Assembly: GCA_964421355.1 (NCBI GenBank)
Contig: CAYQWX010000017.1
Span: 1-30,313 of the forward strand
Length of the DNA: 30,313 nt
Reading direction: 5' to 3'
From: JALTDM01 sp964421355
GTDB lineage: Bacteria > Bacteroidota > Bacteroidia > Bacteroidales > JALTDM01
Part shown: piece by piece, positions 8,441 to 15,609 of the stretch
Numbering within the stretch: the first letter of the stretch is position 1
Layout: the number at the start of each line of letters is the position of its first letter
Notes under the pieces: generated by a model
Database searches by the model: none
What the model was told of the DNA's origin: nothing
The model's input: the letters and a program-made list of their open reading frames with translations, nothing else
Program-made: the position numbers and the translations under genes

Positions 8441-8468
8441 ATTGTTTTGATTTAGTCAAATAAATATA

Positions 8469-8496
8469 TTTGTTCGTCAAAAAATAAATACTTTTG
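8469..8496 (+). promoter_or_regulatory. Promoter of the porG-uppS-bamA operon
   Basis: TTTG (8469-8472), 16 bases, then TACTTTTG (8489-8496) fit the Bacteroidota -33/-7 pattern, though the spacer is slightly short. The same 16-base spacing recurs at 14758 and 16783. The TTTG is also the right end of a palindrome (CAAATA-N4-TATTTG, 8457-8472). The leader to the first ATG is about 50 bases. Confidence 0.55.
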
Positions 8497-8550
8497 TTAT
8501 AAAATAAAAGTAAAATTGGACGATGAACAATGAAAAATGAAAAATAAATT

Positions 8551-9474
8551 ATGCTAAATAAGAGTGGATATATAAAAATTTTGTTATCATTATTATTATT
8601 TACAATTGGGATAAATAATCTTTATTCACAGCGTTACGGAAGGTGGCGTAGAATGAGGTATGAGTTAATTTATTCTATAGGAGGGACAAACTTTTTAGGA
8701 GAATTAGGAGGAGCCAACCAAGAAGGAACTAATTTTTTGCGTGACTTGGAAATAAACCAAACCAGACCGTTAGTAGGTGTGGGAATGAGATATAAGTTAT
8801 TGCAAGATTTGGCAGTTAGGACAAATTTTGCTTTTGGATATTTGCATGGAGATGATGCTACTACATTGGAGACATATAGGCGATATAGAAATTTAAAATT
8901 TAGAAGTCCTATTGTAGAGTGGGCTAATGTGTTGGAATATTCTATATTACGAGAAAGAATAGGTCATAGGTATAATCTAAGAAGAGTAAGAGGGGTGAGA
9001 GGGTTTAAAGTAAATACATACTTTTTTGCAGGTGTAGCTTTGTTTTGGTTTAATCCGCAAGGATATTATGATGGTAAGTGGTATAACTTAAAACCTTTGT
9101 GTACCGAAGGAGAAGGAATAATTCCTACAAGAGAACAGTATCATCGATTGCAGATATCTATACCTTACGGTGTTGGGTTTAAATACAGTATAAGTAGGGA
9201 GTGGGATATAGGGTTAGAAATAGGATCAAGAAAGACATTTACAGATTATATAGATGATGTAAGTAAAACTTATGTGGATAGGGATATTTTGATAGCAAAT
9301 TGTGGAGAAGATGCTGCTAATTTAGCTGATCCTTCCAGCGGAGAGCATCCTAATTGGACAGCGGCAGGACAGCAAAGAGGAGATGCTATGGATAATGATT
9401 CATATATGTTTGTTACATTGAATCTAACACGTAAGTTGAGACAAAATAGAAAGGGATTACCTAAATTTAGATAA
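8551..9474 (+). CDS. PorG-like outer-membrane protein (DUF6089), copy 1
   Basis: The 307-residue product has a signal peptide (about 1-26, ending NLYSQR) and a DUF6089 barrel. Typical segments are RMRYELIYSIGGTNFLGELGG after the signal (split here as RYELIYSIGG and NFLGELGG), VNTYFFAGVALFWFNP in the middle, and IPYGVGFKYSISREWDIGLE then RKTFTDYIDDVSKTY near the end. DUF6089 includes PorG of the Porphyromonas type IX system. It is the longest of three tandem relatives here, with an extra acidic, Gly-rich loop near residues 250-285. It is the first gene of the operon running to skp. Family is clear; whether this copy does PorG's job is not. Confidence 0.8.
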   Translation: MLNKSGYIKILLSLLLFTIGINNLYSQRYGRWRRMRYELIYSIGGTNFLGELGGANQEGTNFLRDLEINQTRPLVGVGMRYKLLQDLAVRTNFAFGYLHGDDATTLETYRRYRNLKFRSPIVEWANVLEYSILRERIGHRYNLRRVRGVRGFKVNTYFFAGVALFWFNPQGYYDGKWYNLKPLCTEGEGIIPTREQYHRLQISIPYGVGFKYSISREWDIGLEIGSRKTFTDYIDDVSKTYVDRDILIANCGEDAANLADPSSGEHPNWTAAGQQRGDAMDNDSYMFVTLNLTRKLRQNRKGLPKFR

Positions 9475-9486
9475 AAATATTTGGAT

Positions 9487-10278
9487 ATGAAAAATTTTTA
9501 TAAAGTATTTGTAGCGATAATTTTTATTTCTTTTTATAATAACGGTTATTCACAATTATGGAAAAGAACCCGTTATGAAGTAATGTTTATTACCGGTGCC
9601 AATTCTGTGTTTACAGATTTAGGAGGAGGTGCCACTAAAAGAAAACCTTTGTTTTTAGATTTTGATTATCAGGGGGTAAGACCTATAGGTGGTATAGGTG
9701 CGAGATATAAATTGAAAAGGGATATGGCATTAAAACTTGATATGGTTTTTGCTTATTATAGGGCAGACGATGCATGGACATTAGATCCAGGGAGACATAA
9801 TAGAGGTGTGGGGGTAAAAGGTCCGCTTTTTGATTTTGGGGTGCGTTATGAATATTCCGTTATAAAAGAGCGTTTAGGAAGACGGTATGCTTTGATTTAT
9901 TTTAGGGGTGGTCGTAATTTTAGTTTTGCTTATGTTAATACATACTTTTTTGTAGGGTTGGGAAGTTTTTGGTTTTCTCCAAGAGTGAATACGGGGAACG
10001 GCTGGCAACTTGCAACTTATAATAATTTTACACGAACAGAGGCACGGTTTAAAAAATATAGTCACATTCAAGTTTCCATACCATTTGGTGTTGGTTTTAA
10101 ATATGCTATAAATAGAGAATGGAAGTTGGCTTTGGAAATAGCAGCTCGCAAAACTTTTACGGACTATTTAGATCATCTTTCTGACAACTATTCTGCAGGA
10201 GATGATTATTATGCATTTTTTGAAATAAACATTATTAAACGTTTGAAGACTGCAAGAAGCGGATTGCCTAAATTTTAA
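9487..10278 (+). CDS. PorG-like outer-membrane protein (DUF6089), copy 2
   Basis: The 263-residue product (ATG at 9487; an in-frame TTG at 9481 adds only two residues) has a signal peptide ending near GYSQ. It closely parallels copy 1: RYEVMFITGANSVFTDLGGG, VNTYFFVGLGSFWFSP, then IPFGVGFKYAINREWKLALE and RKTFTDYLDHLSDNY. Both end in a GLPKF motif, showing a shared origin by tandem duplication. The gap to copy 1 is 12 bases, with no promoter or terminator. It is probably an outer-membrane barrel. Confidence 0.8.
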   Translation: MKNFYKVFVAIIFISFYNNGYSQLWKRTRYEVMFITGANSVFTDLGGGATKRKPLFLDFDYQGVRPIGGIGARYKLKRDMALKLDMVFAYYRADDAWTLDPGRHNRGVGVKGPLFDFGVRYEYSVIKERLGRRYALIYFRGGRNFSFAYVNTYFFVGLGSFWFSPRVNTGNGWQLATYNNFTRTEARFKKYSHIQVSIPFGVGFKYAINREWKLALEIAARKTFTDYLDHLSDNYSAGDDYYAFFEINIIKRLKTARSGLPKF

Positions 10279-10294
10279 TGGGAGGTGGTATTAT

Positions 10295-10993
10295 ATGGTA
10301 AAGAGGATGTTGGTTTTGTGGGTGCTGATTTTTGGTTTTAATATTTCTTATTCCCAAACTAAAGCTTTGTTTGGTGTTTTTGCAGGAGGTGCATATTATC
10401 AAGGAGAACTTAATTGGAGCCGCTTATTTTATAACACACATTTTGCTTACGGATTAAATATGAGATATGTGCTTAATAGCCGTTATGCATTAAAAGGGAA
10501 TTTGGTCTTGAGCTGGTTGAGTGCAAATGATAAAGATTTTAAGTCTCCGTATCAGCAATTTAGAAGAATGAGTTTTACTACTCCAATAGCAGAAATAGGT
10601 GGACATATAGAATTTAATTTTAAGAAATATATTTATGGAGATAAAAAATATTTTAAAACTCCTTATATTTATGTGGGAGGGGAGTTGCTAATAGCTTCAT
10701 GGTCGCATCCTCCTTATAATTTTGCCATACCTTTTGGTATTGGTTATAAGGTAGCTTTATCTAAGAAACTTGAAGTTGGGGGTGAATATGGTTACCGAAA
10801 GGTCTTTTCTGATGGTATAGATAACATAACAGGTATAGAGCACATTGGAGAAAATACTTCTAACTTTTATTCATATAAACAAATAGGTTTTTACAATAAT
10901 AAAGATTGGTATTCGTTATTTGGAATACATTTATTGATAACAGTGTTTTCAAAAGGAATAGCATGTGATGTTTATGATGTTTATAAATTGTAG
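10295..10993 (+). CDS. porG: PorG-like outer-membrane protein (DUF6089), probable PorG
   Basis: The 232-residue product has a signal peptide ending at SYSQ and a shorter DUF6089 barrel: FGVFAGGAYYQGELNW, YALKGNLVLSWLSANDKDF, PIAEIGGHIEFNF, then IPFGIGYKVALSKKLEVGGE and RKVFSDGIDN. It is the most divergent copy but matches the usual PorG length of about 230 and sits directly before uppS, the position PorG has in Porphyromonas-type genomes. It is therefore the best candidate for the type IX component. Unusually for this phylum, GGAGGTGG lies seven bases before its ATG and looks like a Shine-Dalgarno sequence. Confidence 0.78.
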   Translation: MVKRMLVLWVLIFGFNISYSQTKALFGVFAGGAYYQGELNWSRLFYNTHFAYGLNMRYVLNSRYALKGNLVLSWLSANDKDFKSPYQQFRRMSFTTPIAEIGGHIEFNFKKYIYGDKKYFKTPYIYVGGELLIASWSHPPYNFAIPFGIGYKVALSKKLEVGGEYGYRKVFSDGIDNITGIEHIGENTSNFYSYKQIGFYNNKDWYSLFGIHLLITVFSKGIACDVYDVYKL

Positions 10994-10996
10994 CAG

Positions 10997-11752
10997 ATGG
11001 ATGTACTAATAGAAAAAATAAAACAAAATATAATCCCTTCTCATGTGGCTTTAATAATGGATGGTAACGGACGTTGGGCAAAAAATCATAATAAAGAGCG
11101 TGTATATGGACATCAACAAGGAGCTTTAAGAGTGAAAGAGGTTGCTAAGGCTGCTGTAAAGGTTGGAGTAAAATATGTTACATTTTATGCTTTCTCTAAA
11201 GAAAACTGGAGACGTCCCGAAGAAGAAGTAAACTTTTTGATGGATCTTCTTGTGGAGTTTTTGGAAAAAGAACAGGAGGAACTTTACCGAAACGGGATAC
11301 GCTTGTTAGTGATAGGAGATATGGAAACTTTACCTGAACATGTGAGAACGGCAATAGAGGGAGTTATATATAGAACAAGAAATAATAAAAAATTAAATCT
11401 TATCATTGCACTTAATTATGGGGCAAGATGGGAAATAGCAAATGCTGCTAAAAATATTGCAAAAGATGTAGTAGCCGGAAAAGTCAAAATTGATGAAATT
11501 GAAGAAGATATGGTTGCAAATTATATGACAACCGCAAAAATTCCAGACCCCGAATTGATGATAAGAACGAGTGGTGAAAAAAGAATAAGTAATTTTTTGT
11601 TGTGGCAATTAGCTTATAGTGAACTGTATTTTACAGATAAATATTGGCCGGAATTTGGAGAAGAAGATTTTTATAAAGCAATACTGGATTTTCAAAAAAG
11701 AGAAAGACGATTTGGTAAAATAAGTGAACAATTGAAAGAAGAAAAGAAATGA
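10997..11752 (+). CDS. uppS: Undecaprenyl diphosphate synthase (isoprenyl transferase)
   Basis: The 251-residue product is a cis-prenyltransferase that extends farnesyl diphosphate to undecaprenyl diphosphate, the lipid carrier for peptidoglycan and other glycans. The signature MDGNGRWA is at 21-28 with the catalytic Asp22. The family segments TFYAFSKENWRRP, LNYGARWEI and IRTSGEKRISNFLLWQ all follow in order. Length is normal. It starts three bases after the porG stop, and its own stop overlaps the bamA start (ATGA), so all three are one transcript. Confidence 0.97.
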   Translation: MDVLIEKIKQNIIPSHVALIMDGNGRWAKNHNKERVYGHQQGALRVKEVAKAAVKVGVKYVTFYAFSKENWRRPEEEVNFLMDLLVEFLEKEQEELYRNGIRLLVIGDMETLPEHVRTAIEGVIYRTRNNKKLNLIIALNYGARWEIANAAKNIAKDVVAGKVKIDEIEEDMVANYMTTAKIPDPELMIRTSGEKRISNFLLWQLAYSELYFTDKYWPEFGEEDFYKAILDFQKRERRFGKISEQLKEEKK

Positions 11753-14223
11753 AAAATTTGTTGTGGATTGTTTTTTTGTTGAGTATATCAATAGGAGTAG
11801 ATGCTCAGGTTGTATCATTGACACAATTTGATGTTGATTATTCTTACCCAATGACTTATGAAATAGGCGGGATAGAAGTAAGTGGCGTAAAATACCTTGA
11901 TAAAGATATTATTATTGAGCTTACGGGATTGAAAGTGGGGGATAAAGTGAAGGTTCCTGGAGAAAAATTTGCAAAAGCAGTAGAAAAATTATGGAAACAA
12001 GGATTGTTTTCTGATGTGAAGATTGTTGTGAAAAAAGTAGAAAACAATTTAATATTTTTAGATATACAACTAAAAGAACGACAACGCTTGTCTGCTTATT
12101 CTTTTGAAGGTATAAAAAAAGGTGAAATAGACGATTTGAGGGAGAAACTGAAATTATCAAGAGGTAAACAAGTGACGGAAAATGTTATAAATCAAGCAAA
12201 AGAAATAATTCGTAATTATTTTATAGATAAAGGCTTTTTGTATGTTAAGGTTGATATAGTAAAAACAGATGACCCTAAATATGATAATTATGTAATTCTT
12301 ACCTTTAAGATAAATACAGGTTCGAGAATAAAAGTTAAAAATATAGTATTTAATGGAAACACGGTATTTAAAGATGTACAATTGCGTAGGGCAATGAAAA
12401 ATACCAAAATAAAGAAACTTTATAGAATATTCAAATCATCTAAATATATAGAAAAAGACTTTAAGAAAGACTTAAAAAGCATAGTGGATAAATATAATGA
12501 AAGAGGTTATCGTGATGCAAAAGTGTTAAGAGATTCTATTGCAAATGTTAATAAAAAATTGATAGATATTTATATTTGGATATATGAAGGTCATAAATAT
12601 TATTTTAGAAATATTCGTTGGAAAGGAAATACAAAATATAGTTCACAATATTTAACTCATTTGCTTGGTATAAAAAAGGGAGATGTGTATAATAAAAAGT
12701 TATTGGACGAAAATCTATATATGAATCCTAACGGAGTTTTTTCTTTGTATCAAGATAATGGATATTTGTTTTCTTCTATTACTCCGATTGAAACAGAGGT
12801 AGAAGGTGATAGTATAGATTTGGAGATACAAGTGTATGAAGGACAAAAAGCCAGAATAAATAGAGTGTCTGTAATTGGCAATACCAAGACACATGATCAT
12901 GTGATATTGAGGGAGATACGTACTTTACCAGGAGACTTGTATAACCGTTCCAAAATAATACGTACTCAACGGGAGTTGGCAACACTTGGATATTTTGATC
13001 CTGAAAAATTAAATGTAAATCCTACTCCAAATCCTTCTGATGGTACGGTGGATCTTCAATATGTAGTTGCTGAAAAATTATCTGACCAAATAGAAGCGTC
13101 TGTTGGCTGGGGAGCACAAATGTTTGTGGGTACGCTTGGATTATCTTTAAATAATTTTTCTTTAAGAAATATGTTTAGGAAAGACGGTTGGAAACCTTTG
13201 CCGTCTGGTGATGGACAAAGACTTACAATCAGGGCGCAGTCAAATGGGATATATTATCAAGGATATTCATTCTCTTTTGTAGAACCTTGGCTTGGTGGGA
13301 AAAAACCTAATTCTCTCACTGTTTCTTTGTATCATTCAATGTATTCCAACGGCTTATTTAATACAAGTGAAAATAAGCAATATATGAAAATTACAGGTGC
13401 AGCTGTTGGATTAGGTAGGCGTCTGAAATGGCCTGATGATTATTTTACTTTATATAATGAGGTTAATTATCAAATTTATAACCTACATAATTATCATTAT
13501 TATAATTTGTTTTCATATAACAACGGAAGTTCCAATAATGTAAGTTTCACAACTGTGTTTGCAAGAAACTCTGTAGACCAACCTGTTTATCCACGTAGAG
13601 GCTCTACTTTTAGTATTTCTTTGAAACTTACTCCACCGTTTTCACTTTTTAATAAAGGTGTAGATTATTCCACTTTGTCAGATCAAGAAAAATATAAATG
13701 GATAGAATATCATAAATGGAAAACTAAGGCTGTATGGTACACTCGTATAGTGGGGAATTTAGTATTGAAAACAAAAGGAGAGTTTGGTTATTTGGGATAT
13801 TATAATCCACAGATAGGATATTCTCCGTTTGAAGGATTTAATATGGGAGGAGATGGATTGATGACTTATAATGTGTATGGAATGGAAACAATTGCATTGA
13901 GAGGATATGAAAATGGCTCCCTTACTCCCAAAAACGGTGGACATATATATAATAAATTTTTAATGGAACTACGTTATCCGTTATCTTTAAATCCGTCTGC
14001 AACATTTTACTTGTTAAGTTTTGCGGCGGCAGGTAATGCTTGGAGTGATTTTTCTACTTATGATCCGTTCCATGTTTATAGGTCTGCGGGAGTTGGGATA
14101 AGAGTATTTTTACCTATGATGGGGAAATTAGGAGTAGATTGGGGATATGGATTTGACCAAGTGCCAGGTAATCCTAATGCAAACGGAAGTCAATTTCATT
14201 TTATAATAGGACAAGAATTTTAA
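11749..14223 (+). CDS. bamA: BamA-type outer-membrane protein assembly factor
   Basis: The 824-residue product has a signal peptide (1-19), a periplasmic stretch of several POTRA domains (about 35-440) and a C-terminal 16-strand Omp85 barrel (about 445-824). POTRA signatures such as GLKVGDK with LWKQGLFSDVKI, and later RINRVSVIGNTKTHD with TQRELATLGYFDPE, are clear. The conserved loop-6 motif appears as LRGY at 717-720, and the chain ends in an aromatic (IIGQEF), as barrel substrates do. BamA inserts barrels into the outer membrane, including the PorG proteins encoded just upstream. The start overlaps the uppS stop by four bases. Confidence 0.95.
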   Translation: MKNLLWIVFLLSISIGVDAQVVSLTQFDVDYSYPMTYEIGGIEVSGVKYLDKDIIIELTGLKVGDKVKVPGEKFAKAVEKLWKQGLFSDVKIVVKKVENNLIFLDIQLKERQRLSAYSFEGIKKGEIDDLREKLKLSRGKQVTENVINQAKEIIRNYFIDKGFLYVKVDIVKTDDPKYDNYVILTFKINTGSRIKVKNIVFNGNTVFKDVQLRRAMKNTKIKKLYRIFKSSKYIEKDFKKDLKSIVDKYNERGYRDAKVLRDSIANVNKKLIDIYIWIYEGHKYYFRNIRWKGNTKYSSQYLTHLLGIKKGDVYNKKLLDENLYMNPNGVFSLYQDNGYLFSSITPIETEVEGDSIDLEIQVYEGQKARINRVSVIGNTKTHDHVILREIRTLPGDLYNRSKIIRTQRELATLGYFDPEKLNVNPTPNPSDGTVDLQYVVAEKLSDQIEASVGWGAQMFVGTLGLSLNNFSLRNMFRKDGWKPLPSGDGQRLTIRAQSNGIYYQGYSFSFVEPWLGGKKPNSLTVSLYHSMYSNGLFNTSENKQYMKITGAAVGLGRRLKWPDDYFTLYNEVNYQIYNLHNYHYYNLFSYNNGSSNNVSFTTVFARNSVDQPVYPRRGSTFSISLKLTPPFSLFNKGVDYSTLSDQEKYKWIEYHKWKTKAVWYTRIVGNLVLKTKGEFGYLGYYNPQIGYSPFEGFNMGGDGLMTYNVYGMETIALRGYENGSLTPKNGGHIYNKFLMELRYPLSLNPSATFYLLSFAAAGNAWSDFSTYDPFHVYRSAGVGIRVFLPMMGKLGVDWGYGFDQVPGNPNANGSQFHFIIGQEF

Positions 14224-14240
14224 TCAAAAAAATAGAAATC

Positions 14241-14756
14241 ATGAGAAAAGTATTTTTATTATCAATAGCAGTGTTAGGAATGTCAATAGGAATTAAAGCA
14301 CAAAAGTTTGCTTATATAGATTCGGAATATATTTTAAAAAATATTCCGGCTTATGAGGCTGCTAAACAGCAATTAGACCAATATGCTGCCGAATGGCAAA
14401 AAGAAATAGAAAAATATTATGCAGAAATAGATAAAATGTATAAAGATTATCAGTCTGAAAAAGTTCTTATGACAGAAGATATGAAGAAAAAACGTGAGGA
14501 TGAAATTCTGCAAAAAGAAAAGGAAGCAAAAGAATTACAAAAAAAGTATTTTGGACCGGAAGGAGAGTTGTACAAAAAACGACAAGAATTAATGAAACCT
14601 ATACAAGATGAAATATACAATGCGGTAAAAGAAATAGCAAATGAAGGTAATTATGATATGATTTTTGATGTAGCTGATAAAACCATTTTGTTATATACAA
14701 ATCCTAAATACGATAAAAGTGATGAAGTTTTAAAAAAATTAGGATATAAAAATTAG
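14241..14756 (+). CDS. Skp/OmpH-family periplasmic chaperone, first copy
   Basis: The 171-residue product has a signal peptide ending GIKAQ, then KFAYIDSEYILKNIPAYEAA, the standard OmpH opening. A long, highly charged coiled-coil (about 45-125) follows, then a short closing domain with YDMIFDVADKTILLYTNPK. Skp proteins hold unfolded outer-membrane proteins on their way to BamA, which fits the position 17 bases after bamA. It shares its layout with the next gene, so the two are an old tandem pair, as in other members of the phylum. Confidence 0.93.
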   Translation: MRKVFLLSIAVLGMSIGIKAQKFAYIDSEYILKNIPAYEAAKQQLDQYAAEWQKEIEKYYAEIDKMYKDYQSEKVLMTEDMKKKREDEILQKEKEAKELQKKYFGPEGELYKKRQELMKPIQDEIYNAVKEIANEGNYDMIFDVADKTILLYTNPKYDKSDEVLKKLGYKN

Positions 14757-14757
14757 G

Positions 14758-14785
14758 TTTGTTCAACATTATTGTAGTATTTTTG
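14758..14785 (+). promoter_or_regulatory. Promoter of the second skp gene
   Basis: TTTG (14758-14761), 16 bases, TATTTTTG (14778-14785). It gives the second chaperone gene its own start about 20 bases before its ATG, so the gene can be expressed separately from the long operon. Confidence 0.55.
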
Positions 14786-14810
14786 CTATCACAAAAAAAA
14801 ATAAAGAGAT

Positions 14811-15332
14811 ATGAAGAAGATTTTTACAATTACAACGGTATTGGTATTATTTTTAGGAAGTTCATTTATTAGTAATGCTCAATCAAAAGTGAAAATAGGG
14901 TATATAGATTCTCAAAAGTTATTATCTATGATGCCAGAAAGAGCTAAAGCTCAAAAAGAATTGCAAGATTTTTCCAAAACATTGGAAGACCAATTGGCTG
15001 ATATGAATAGTGAGTTGCAAAAGAAATATAATGAATATTTGGAAAAGAAAGACTCATTACCCGATTTCTTGAAGCAAACAAAAGAAAAAGAAATACAAGA
15101 TTTACAAACCAGAATACAATCATTTCAAACAAGTGCACAACAAGAATTGCAAAAGAAAGAACAGGAACTTATTCAGCCTATAATAAATAAAGCAAAAAAT
15201 GCTATTACCAAAGTTGCAAAAAACAAGGGTTATACTTATGTGTTTGATGTAAGTAGTGGAGCATTTTTATACTGGCCTGAAAATGGTGAAGATTTAATGC
15301 CTTTGGTAAAAAAAGAATTGGGTATCAAATAA
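14811..15332 (+). CDS. Skp/OmpH-family periplasmic chaperone, second copy
   Basis: The 173-residue product has a signal peptide ending ISNAQ, then KIGYIDSQKLLSMMPE, a Lys/Glu/Gln-rich coiled-coil (about 45-130) and a closing part with YTYVFDVSSGAFLYWPENG. It is typical of Skp/OmpH. It probably shares the client-holding role of the first copy, but the charged helices differ strongly, so the clients may too. A separate promoter lies just upstream. Confidence 0.93.
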   Translation: MKKIFTITTVLVLFLGSSFISNAQSKVKIGYIDSQKLLSMMPERAKAQKELQDFSKTLEDQLADMNSELQKKYNEYLEKKDSLPDFLKQTKEKEIQDLQTRIQSFQTSAQQELQKKEQELIQPIINKAKNAITKVAKNKGYTYVFDVSSGAFLYWPENGEDLMPLVKKELGIK

Positions 15333-15343
15333 GTTTGCTCTTA

Positions 15344-15386
15344 TGTCAACAAATTGTTAATAACCCTGTTAATAACTTGTTGATAA
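15344..15386 (+). promoter_or_regulatory. Cluster of three phased DnaA-box-like 9-mers
   Basis: TGTTAATAA occurs at 15355-15363 and 15367-15375, and TGTTGATAA at 15378-15386, all in one orientation and spaced 12 and 11 bases, about one helical turn. Against the E. coli-type box TGTGGATAA they carry two, two and one mismatches. An inverted TCAACAA at 15346-15352 pairs with TTGTTGA at 15377-15383. An AT-rich stretch follows (15395-15430). This may be a DnaA-binding site or origin-like element; no dnaA, dnaN or gidA gene is nearby and the genes on both sides point the same way, which argues against a chromosomal origin. Confidence 0.4.
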
Positions 15387-15426
15387 AAAGAGAGTGATTT
15401 TTTATGTGATATTTAAGATAAAAATT

Positions 15427-15434
15427 TAACTTTG
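15427..15434 (+). promoter_or_regulatory. Candidate -7 element of the small lipoprotein gene
   Basis: TAACTTTG fits TAnnTTTG and ends 17 bases before the ATG at 15452. There is no clear upstream TTTG, so support is partial. Confidence 0.4.
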
Positions 15435-15451
15435 TGTAAAATTTTTGGAAG

Positions 15452-15586
15452 ATGAATAATAAACTTAAAATACTTATAGCCGCTACATTGTTGGGTGTTA
15501 TGATTGTTGCAACTTCTTGCAAAAGTTCGGAAAATTGTCCAGCATATAGCAACGTGAAAGTAGAAAAAACTCATCATAGAGTATAA
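15452..15586 (+). CDS. Small lipoprotein, 44 residues
   Basis: The frame begins with ATG at 15452 and ends with TAA at 15586. The product starts MNNKLKILIAATLLGVMI and continues VATSC, giving a basic N-terminus, a hydrophobic core and a lipobox with Cys23 as the lipidated residue. The mature part is only 22 residues, begins CKSSENCPAYS and contains a second cysteine and a His pair near the end. Its own -7 element and a clean lipobox make it a likely real gene. It falls below usual gene-calling length limits. Function is unknown; it should sit in the inner or outer membrane facing the periplasm. Confidence 0.75.
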   Translation: MNNKLKILIAATLLGVMIVATSCKSSENCPAYSNVKVEKTHHRV

Positions 15587-15609
15587 GGTAAAAGTCTTTA
15601 TTACTTTTA

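Noticed and set aside
15344..15386. A two- or three-unit CRISPR-like repeat
   Set aside because: Units are 9 bases with 2-3 base gaps, far too short for repeats and spacers, and no cas gene is near.
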